A stretch of 64,000 nt of DNA, taken from assembly GCA_018292915.2 (NCBI GenBank), contig JACVVK020000038.1, forward strand, positions 105,001 through 169,000. The letters are read 5' to 3'. A model generated the notes under the pieces. The model saw only the letters and a program-made list of their open reading frames with translations. It was not told the origin of the DNA and ran no database searches. The translations under genes and the position numbers were made by a program. This document shows, one piece after another, positions 56,156 to 64,000 of the stretch (its first letter is position 1; the number at the start of each line of letters is the position of its first letter). This DNA comes from Batillaria attramentaria (taxonomy: Eukaryota; Mollusca; Gastropoda; Batillariidae).

Positions 56156-57122
56156 CCAAGTAAATTTGCTTCACGAAAGGGGGGGAGGGGAAGGGGTGTG
56201 TGTGTGGGGGGGGGGGGGGGTAGGGCAGAGGCTCGAAAATTCTAACAACAGGGGAGCGGGGATTTTCATTATTCCATTTCAGTCAATAAATACCTTTCAC
56301 CTGAGGAGATCTATTACGTCATTTCCAGTATTTGAGGTACACATAAAATTATTCTGACAACATTTTCAGCACCAAGAATACGAGGGGACGAACAGATACT
56401 CTCGCCCCACCCACCCCTCCCCAAGTCCTACGCTAGTGCATGGTTTTCGAAGATGGATTTTACTGTGACATCTTACATGTATGAGTTGCGCGAAATGTAC
56501 TCGCTTGTTTTATCATTAAAAAAAAAAAAAAAACTATGGTCATCGTACACGTATGAGTTGTGCGAAATGAACTTGCACATTTTTTCTTCTTTTACTGTAA
56601 CTATCTTACATATTGGTTGCGCGAAATGTACTTACATTTTTTATTTATTTTGTATCTTCTACTGTGAGAACTTGTATGTTTTGTTTTATACTATGGCTGT
56701 CTTAGATGTAGAGTTCCGTCAGATACACTTGCATGTATTTATTATTTTCACTGATTATCTCAAATGTTTGAGTTGTTTGAGATGTACCTCTATGTGTTTA
56801 CTTTCTTTACCATGTCTGTCCTTAAAAAAACCTACAAAAGATGAGTTGAACGGGATGCACTCCTGTGTTCGGCTTAAGAAAATTATGGGTCAGTGATTTC
56901 CTGAAATCCCTGGCCCTTGAATTCAGGGATTTCATGAAATCCCTGGAAATTTTAGGGATTTCATGAAATCCCCGAGTGAAACAGTAATTACATGAACTTA
57001 CTGAAAATTTTAGGGATTTCATGAAATCCCTGATTACACAAATTCACTGTAACATATAGACTGGAACAAACACAGACAGACAGACAGACAGAGACACAGA
57101 GATCAGGGCCGAATCAGTTTCG

Positions 57123-57123
<1 letters not shown>

Positions 57124-57193
<70 letters not shown>
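57124..57193. repeat. (GT)n microsatellite
   Basis: About 34 units, 66 bp downstream of the Ginger-like element. Confidence 0.96.
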
Positions 57194-57197
<4 letters not shown>

Positions 57198-57482
57198 TGT
57201 TGTTGTTTTTGTTGTTGTAATGTTGTGTTTGTTTGGTTAGTTGTTGTTGTCTTTTGTCTGTTTCTTTGTTTGTTTTTGTTCTTTGGCTTTTTGGTTTTTT
57301 GTTGTTGTTTCAAGAAAAGAAAGAAAGACAAAAATTAAACAAACAAAAAAGTTTTTGTTTGTTTAATCTTTTTTTTCTTCTTTTTTTCTTTTTTCTTTTT
57401 TTTTTTTTGGAGGTGGGGGTGTTGTTTTTTTGTTTTTTGTTGTTGGTTTTGTGGGTTTTTTTGGGAGGGGTTTGTTTTGGGG

Positions 57483-57557
<75 letters not shown>
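57194..57557. repeat. T/G low-complexity then 75-bp (GT)n
   Basis: GTTGTTGTT and TTTTTG runs to 57482, then (GT)n at 57483-57557 and GCAC units. Confidence 0.9.
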
Positions 57558-57558
<1 letters not shown>

Positions 57559-57619
57559 ACGCACGCACGCACGCACACACGCACACACACACCAGAGACT
57601 TGAAGCTACACCCACATAA

Positions 57620-58365
57620 CGTTGTAACGTTCGGGTGTGATAGTAATTCATTCACCTCTTTCAACACAGAAAAATAAACCAGCATTTTCCACCCACAGTT
57701 TCCAAACAGCGTGATTACTGTGGCAACTACCCAACAGAATTCTCACTTCTGTAATCGGTTTTCACACACACACACACATAAAGTACTTATTCAGGAACTG
57801 ACCGAATTACTTGAGTGCATGGCCGATTTCAAACGATTTCCCTTCCCTTTTCATCAACACACCGTTTGCATAATCAGAATTAATCAGCTTGATGGAAACA
57901 GTTTCTGTGGAACACGATGGCGTTTTGTTATCAAAATTTGATTATGTACAGGCGAGCTGTGAATCAAGTATTCTGCGTGAACTGCGCGAGATTTGACCGA
58001 CATGGCGTTGACCCCAGCCTAGCGTAGTGTGGATATTATACAATTGCGTGGGAAAGAACGAGTCGATCCTATTTTATTCTTTTATATTTTTAATGAGCAT
58101 GAGGTAGGAAAAGCCGGGTAACTGACACTGCTGAATAATCAAAGGGCAAATCACCCATCCTGTTTGTCAGTGATAGTGAGAGAAGAGTTGACTGCCCTTA
58201 GGTACGGCAAACAGCTGGAGGAAAATCTGAGTGACGTGGTGACATTAGTAGTAATGTCAATACTAAATGGAAAGTCACGGACCATTTTTCCAACCACTAA
58301 CGCTACTGCGGTTACGTGTATCCTTTCTTCCATAAACAAAACTTGAAAAAAAGAATTGCGCCTCT
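57620..58365. other. unassigned sequence
   Basis: No recognised element or gene. Confidence 0.5.
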
Positions 58366-58421
58366 CTCCCTCTCTCTCTCTCTCATATGTTTGTTTGTGG
58401 TTGTTTTTCATGGCGAAAATG

Positions 58422-58465
<44 letters not shown>

Positions 58466-58505
58466 GTTTGTTTGTGGTTGTTTTTTCATCATCATGGCGA
58501 AAATG

Positions 58506-58567
<62 letters not shown>

Positions 58568-58605
58568 GTTTGTTTGTGGTTGCTTTTCACGGCGAAAATG
58601 AATGT
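58366..58605. repeat. higher-order (CT)n array, three units
   Basis: CATATGTTTGTTTGTGGTTG plus TGGCGAAAATGAAT follows each (CT)n tract at 58384, 58461 and 58563; the CT tracts lengthen along the array. Confidence 0.95.
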
Positions 58606-58874
58606 GGTCTATAGACTACACACGAACTTTCACATGACAAGACGAACGGACAGTATGTGAGAGGGTTGTGTGGAAAGCAAGGTACAGCGTGTAGTCCCCC
58701 TGTCAAATGGCCACCCAAATCCTGCCTAGCTGCAAATCACGCGGAGAAGAAACTCGAAAGGCAAATGACAACGGTCTTAACTGACATGCGCCCCCTACAC
58801 ACATGCCACTTCCGTGGAACCAGTGAGTCTTGGCTAGCCTGATTTCCCGAAGTTAACTTTATCATAGCTAACTG

Positions 58875-58918
58875 CCGGTTGGTTAGTTGGATGTTTAACG
58901 TCCTTTTCCACCACCAGG
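58875..58918 (-). mobile_element. SINE family A 3'-end fragment
   Basis: Only the tail side (GTTTAACGTCCTTTTCCACC) is present. Confidence 0.7.
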
Positions 58919-59294
58919 GCTGAAAATGGTTCATGACGCAAAAAGGAGAAAGAGCATTTAGCGTTTAGTGACAAAGTAGTAAAGCCAGGAACGTGTGTCT
59001 ACAAGAGACAGACACGTTATTAGTATGCTAGGACTGTCTGGGCGTATGCTCCCAGCCTCCGGAATTTATTTTCCTTACAAAATAGACTGAAATCTGTGTA
59101 GTTTGGTGCACTGCAGCATGGTTTTAAGTACTTCAGAGGAGGACACCTTTTTTTTTTCTTTTTTTTTTTTTTCTTTTTTTCTTTTTTTTTTTCGGGGGGG
59201 GGGGGGGGGTATTTTAGAGTTAAAACTCTGTGCAAGTTGGTGTGTTTTCGCATGATTTTAAATGCCTCAGAGGAGGAAACACATTTCTGGGGGG
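58919..59294. other. unassigned; T-tract and G-run
   Basis: T/C tract at 59150-59193, then 19 G. The sequence CTCAGAGGAGGA...C with a nearby GTGCA(A/C)T(G/T) occurs on both sides (59131 and 59268), a decayed direct duplication. Confidence 0.5.
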
Positions 59295-59296
59295 AG

Positions 59297-59478
59297 GGGG
59301 TGGGGTGGGTGTTTGGGGCTTAACGTCCTTTTCCACCACATACGGGTGATATCAGAGACGGGGCAACGATGAAAAAGCCAGCACATATATTTGGCCCCAG
59401 CCGGGATACGAATTCACGACCCGAGCATTAGAAGTCCAACGCTCTACCACTCTACCATTCGGCCACCCCGGCTCCCCC
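59297..59478 (-). mobile_element. SINE family A with small duplication
   Basis: Complete; contains CTCTACCA twice in the head. Flanked by TCTGGGGGGAG and TCTGGGGGAG, a probable target duplication. A second head fragment (AGTCGGGATTTGAACTTAAG) lies at 59608-59660, next to a 27-bp C-rich run. Confidence 0.88.
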
Positions 59479-59699
59479 TCTGGGGGAGAAAACATTTTAG
59501 CCAAAGGTGGAAGATTTTAAGTCCTGACTACATGAAGCTATAAGAAGGGCGGGGTAACGGTGAAGGAAAAAAAACACACAAAAAAAACACACAACTTTTT
59601 TTTATTCCCAGTCGGGATTTGAACTTAAGACCCAAGCATTGGCAGTCCGGCTGGACCCCCCCCCCCCCCCCCCACCCCCCCTCCCCCCCCCGCCCCCCC

Positions 59700-60505
59700 A
59701 AAGTAGCCTCTTTTTCTCGTCACCCTGACGGAAAAAGAGGTGAGAAAATAAAATATGACCTGCCAGGACGACGGGGGAAAAATCTATCTATCGATCAACC
59801 GGTCAGAATTTTGGTGAGTGGGTGTTTGTGGGTCGGACTTTAAACGTTTCCCGGCGATCGATAAGAGAGAAATCTACTGTTCCTTTCATCCACTCGCACG
59901 CCAGAAGTTCTATGATGACGCCAAACATCACAAAGACGTCGCCGCCAAAGGCATGACCTTTCTCCCTCTACGTCGCAGACGTGTCGCTTCAATAGATGGC
60001 ATTTTTCTTGGATGACATACGATCCAAAACTGCTCTCATGACATCAAAGGGTATACTTCTCGCAAATCACATTAGTGATTTTTCCGGCTCTATAGATCAA
60101 CCTAACGCTGATGGATGCGCGACGGAAGGTTGTGTTATTTTGTTTCCTTCTGTCAGTGGTACAATATTCGTACATCTACATACGCGGTAAACATCGTATG
60201 AATATGACATGGTGATGACGTCAATTCTTTCAAAAACAGTGGGGGAAAAAATCTACACATTTACGTATGTCCATGACTGAAACAACCGACCCATATGACG
60301 GATGACACAGACAAATCGCGCTAATACGTGCATGTTTCCGCAAATTATGCATTGTGGAAATTACTTGCTCGCAAGATCTGTATTATGTACACTTTCTTAT
60401 ACCACTCTACCACTATTACAAGTCATGGTATAAAATCCATAATTCACCACATGTGGTATAAACATTGTACCCATGACAACCACGCGTGAATTTTATGGCT
60501 GTACC
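59700..60505. other. unassigned sequence
   Basis: No recognised element or gene. Confidence 0.5.
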
Positions 60506-61507
60506 TAAAGGCCATGTCACACGAGAGGGCAAAAACACTTGAAAACATTGTTTTCAGAAAGAATAGAAACGGAAACGGTAATGACTGCGAAGTGGTTACA
60601 AGTTAAGCAAATAAAAGCGACACAAAAGGGACAGAAACCACTTAACTTTGACAAAGGACGGCACAGGTCGACGTTTCGGCTTACGCCTTCTTCAGGACAT
60701 AAACAAACGGGACATAACTTCAACAAACAAGCAAAAGGTATCTCTGCGGACGTACTGACATACATGGCGCGGAAAAAAAAAAAAAAAAAAAAAAAAGGGT
60801 GGGCGAGAAAAGGAAAAACATACATGGAAGAAAACAATGGCGTAAGGTGAGAAAGACGGTACAGTCAAGCTGTTAACAACGGGTAGAAACGGACAAAACG
60901 GTAGCACATGTAGGAGCAGTCGAATGAGATCAAATAGAAACGGAAACGGTAATGACTGCGAAGTGGTTACAAGTTAAGCAAATAAAAGCGACACAAAAGG
61001 GACAGAAACCACTTAACTTTGACAAAGGACGGCACAGGTCGACGTTTCGGCTTACGCCTTCTTCAGGACATAAACAAATGGGACATAACTTCAACAAACA
61101 AGCAAAAGGTAACTCTGCGGACGTACTGACATACATACGTACTGACATTGTTTTCAGATGTTTCGCTGCGAAACAGTGTGTTTTGTCGTGTGACATACTT
61201 CACAACAATGTTTTCAAAACACTGTTTCGGTCGTGTTTTCAGTTTTAGAGCCTGCCCTAAAATCCGAAAACATGTTTTGTGTTTCAACCAATGAAAGCCG
61301 CCGTGCGGAGTGTCAAGTGACACCTTCCCGTATCCGCTCAGTCAACATGTATGTTTAAGGAAAAGAGACATCGACTTTACCCAGAAACCCCATCCAGAGG
61401 TATTTCATACGCATTGAAGTTCTACATACAAGAAAAGGGTGTCTAGTAAGGTAGGAATGTCTTGACCGTGGCAGGGAAACTTGTTTTCAGTGTGACATCG
61501 CCTTAAA
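60506..61507. mobile_element. inverted-repeat element with internal tandem duplication
   Basis: TAAAGGCCATGTCACACGAG at the left is roughly inverted at the right (TGTGACATCGCCTTAAAG). Subterminal AAAACATTGTTTTCAG and variants recur several times. The interior holds two direct copies of a ~197-bp block (60564-60760 and 60934-61130). No transposase frame. Confidence 0.6.
60564..61130 (-). repeat. two ~197-bp direct repeats, 370-bp period
   Basis: Both copies contain, on the minus strand, CCTGAAGAAGGCGTAAGCCG followed by AAACGTCGACC. This resembles the CUGANGA...GAAAC core of hammerhead ribozymes with a GGC/GCC stem II. Copies are almost identical; an 18-bp A tract follows the first. Confidence 0.8.
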
Positions 61508-61923
61508 GAGTGAACAGGTATTACCCCTAGCAGTGTTCCAGCAGTGTGTTCTGGTGAAAGGATTTGCGTCACAATATGACGCGAAAAGGGACTAAAGAAT
61601 AATTTACATCACGACATGACGTAGTTCGACTTCGTACGGAAATGGGGACGAAGGAGCTTTGCCAGTCGCTTGACGTGGAATTGTTGATCTTTTGCTGCGT
61701 TTTATCAACAAGCGGTCGTGTTTGTGACAAGCGTAAGCCTAGTTCCAGTTCTCTACGAAGACGGAGGCTTCGAAACGGACCAGCTGACTTTTCATAGCCT
61801 ATGGACAAAGCGAGGTAAAGCACCTCAGTCAGTGATGTCGCGTGAAGCATTTGGATTGCCGATGTCAGCTTTCAAGTCAAAGAAATGCAGGTATGGACGT
61901 GGTATAAATAATTATCCCAATTC
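61508..61923. other. unassigned sequence
   Basis: Nothing supported. Confidence 0.5.
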
Positions 61924-62055
61924 GGTGCCCCCGATTACGTAAAATACACCACACTCGTTTGTTGATTTCGACCGTAAAACTGCTCGTTAAAACTCGCAGT
62001 TTTACGGTCGAAATCAACAAACGAGTGTGGTGTATTTTCCGTAATCGGGGGCACC
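61924..62055. repeat. 132-bp near-perfect hairpin
   Basis: GGTGCCCCCGATTACG...AAAACTGC is answered by GCAGTTTTACGG...GGGGGCACC. The 60-bp arms differ by one base and the loop is 12 nt (61984-61995). Confidence 0.95.
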
Positions 62056-64000
62056 TCATTGTGAAAACTCTATTTATTCTCGGGCGGTTAAGAAACATGT
62101 GCCGGTCGGGAAGAAACAAAGCCCGAATATAATATAAAATGAAAAGGAAATGGATGTGGCGACGGTAGACACAGCCAAACCACCTATTCACCCATACGCT
62201 CAGATCAGTCGCAACAACCTTTGTGTTCGTTGCGGTTCATCTTTTCGGAATTTCCGTTTGACACACACTTTCGAGGAGCGATCCAGAAATGAAGATCCTA
62301 TTCTTGAACGGTGACAAAAAAGTCCAAAATTCATTCACAAAGAATGTGGATAAGTCTTGATACCTCGAATGTTACTCGCTGTCTTGGGAGATGGCAAAGC
62401 GAAACAGCTGAACTGAACCGCTGTTCGTGCGAAACTTTGTCAGTGAAATGGATCGTAGCTTCATATCTGATACAGCTCACAAGGTCAATGGCCCTCGTCA
62501 GTCAATGTGTAGAATGTGTTTCTTGACAGACAACTAGCGCGTAAAAACTGAAACATTTTTTCAAGCACAGATTTATCTGCATGTCTGAGCACTTTGACAT
62601 TTTTATGGCGGAATTTTGATGATGATGATGGTGGTGATGTCATACAATGCGCTGAAGAAAAAACTCAAAGCACAGCATGCTCGTAGCGAATGGAGGGGGG
62701 GGGGGAGTGGGAGGGACAAGTTTGAAAGTAACACGGGAAAAATGGGGAAAGGGAGCAGGGGGGGGGGGGGGGGGAGTCTGCGTCAGAACCTGAGAAAAGA
62801 CGGGTCTTCAGAAGGCTCCTGAAAGACTCGGTGCGGGTGCTGGATTTGAACTATGGCGGCAGGGCGTTCCACAGAGCAGGAGCAGAGCACTTTAAGGAGC
62901 AAGCTCCAAAGCACCAGCGTTAAATTAAGCGGACAGCTTGTGACGCGTTTTCTCGCCAGCCGACATAAGAACCAAGTACATGTGAATCTCCACAAAAGGA
63001 ATCCGTCAGGGGTCGTAGCCCGAAGTAGAACTACACGAACCTGACGACGGCCCACCTTGCCAAAACACTGATCAAACTGGATGTCCCTCGGTTATGACAG
63101 CTGTGTGTCTGCAGATCATCTACGGAAGGGAAAAAAAGTCATCAGAATAATGGCGGAAAGCACGACTCTCCTATGAACCGGTCAGTAGGACCTCACCTGA
63201 CGTTCTCTGCTTAAACATGTGACCTATAGTGTCTACTCGGAACTCAGTGGGGAAATCATGGCGACAGTGTTTAACGTATCTGTGAATCTGCAGAGAACAT
63301 GTTCGAGACTACAGTCCGTGCCACCAGGGACTTACATGTAAGTCCTTGGTGCCACGATCGGATGAGCGACTGTAATCAAGGATTCCAATGCGCTAAGCAA
63401 TTCTCTGCGTTTGGAAAAGTCCATGCGCGCTCCGACCCGTCTCTCAGATTTCTCCCGAGCGAAGTCTTTGAAAATGTTCCAGAGCTGATCTGGTTCACAG
63501 TGGCCCGATAAGATGTTTAGTTTTGAACATCCACCGCTTCCTCTTAAAGTTTCTTTTTGTTTTTTTGGTTTTTTTGTTGTTGTTGTTGTTTTTTGTTGTT
63601 GTTTTTTAATGCCTCCACTGTGTGGGCGGTTGACGATGTGACGTCCGAGACTTTGTTCCTGTAGAAGCTGCGTCTCGGGTTTTCTCGCAAGCTCCGGTCT
63701 TCCGCGGCGCAGGCCACCCGCAGTGCTTGCCGGTCTTGCCCACAAATCGTCTGTAATAAAATCGATCAGCAAGCAACGTCGCCGCCATAAACGTTTTCCC
63801 CCTTGGAGTCACTCTCCCCCCAAAAAAGGGGAAATCGCTCTTCAAACCATGACTGGTTTATACCAAATGGACAAGGAGTGTTAATCGGTCCAGCGTGGGA
63901 CATTGTGCCTGCTACCCCCACCCCTCTCCGACCGTCCCTCTCTCTCATACCTCCCTCTGCCTGTCATAAGACATGATTACAGCGAAGACGATTACAGTGT
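62056..64000. other. unassigned; G-runs and small palindrome
   Basis: G-rich at 62693-62705 and 62757-62774. A 30-bp near-palindrome centred on ACATGT at 63323-63352. T/G low complexity at 63550-63606. The stretch 62780-62920 (GGCGTTCCACAGAGCAGGAG) has the look of a dispersed repeat. No exon confirmed. Confidence 0.5.

Larger units (their letters stand above)
55000..57054 (+). mobile_element. Ginger-like DNA transposon, degenerate
   Basis: Ends TGTTACAGTGAATTTGTGTA and the exact inverse, flanked by TATA at 54996-54999 and 57055-57058 (4-bp target duplication). Terminal repeats of about 130 bp contain repeated copies of the palindrome AGGGATTTCATGAAATCCCT. TGT...ACA ends with a 4-bp duplication are what is known of Ginger1-type elements. 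Inside are a short frame resembling the N-terminus of Ginger/KRBA2-type integrase proteins, a nested SINE and decayed ~80-bp repeats (GTATGAGTTGCGCGAAATG, 56460-56790). Confidence 0.78.

Noticed and set aside
63332..63772. Minus-strand frame after a TTTTATTACAG acceptor-like site
   Set aside because: GC-rich and plausible-looking, but it runs into low complexity without a donor and resembles nothing I know in RECQL4.

Overview
The window is eukaryotic, almost certainly animal. Evidence: spliced protein exons separated by kilobase introns, several families of tRNA-derived SINEs, 3' fragments of non-LTR retrotransposons, inverted-repeat DNA elements and very many long (AC)n/(AG)n microsatellites. 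The mix (tandem-array elements like the Pearl elements of oysters, CA-rich introns, a Ginger-type transposon) suggests a mollusc, probably a gastropod, but this is an inference from style and not from a diagnostic marker.

The one confidently recognised host gene is a RECQL4 orthologue on the minus strand. Four consecutive exons (32167-32281, 24135-24265, 22897-23065, 1421-1598) encode about 198 residues of the region after the helicase core. Their splice phases join exactly (1/1, 0/0, 1/1), and their order and sequence follow human RECQL4. The three introns are about 7.9, 1.1 and 21.3 kb. The helicase-core exons were not found and probably lie to the right of the window. The last C-terminal exons probably lie to its left. 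Two of the four 5' splice sites run straight into long CA repeats. Two exon-like pieces of a second, uncharacterised gene family (4470-4765 and 5132-5343, also minus) sit inside the 21-kb intron.

Everything else is accessory. 1-7.8 kb: a 44-bp satellite, SINEs and a LINE 3' end. 7.8-12.1 kb: a composite of GGGCCC inverted ends enclosing two Pearl-like elements, whose tandem monomers carry paired nuclear-receptor half-sites, and a 1.6-kb segment. 13.4-22.3 kb: another GGGCCC element, 69-, 12- and 112-bp minisatellites and SINEs. 25-33 kb: microsatellites, a 0.9-kb inverted-repeat element and SINEs. 37-39.4 kb: the inverted twin of the 1.6-kb segment, including the same internal SINE. 40-50 kb: four LINE 3' fragments, a palindromic TA-flanked MITE and SINEs. 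51-59 kb: higher-order microsatellites and a nearly complete Ginger-like transposon (55000-57054, TSD TATA) containing a SINE. 60.5-62.1 kb: an inverted-repeat element with a duplicated hammerhead-like core, and a 132-bp hairpin.

Many long reading frames here (poly His-Thr, Cys-Val, Leu-Ser) are translations of microsatellites and are not listed as genes. Family names rest on remembered sequence patterns; no database search was possible.
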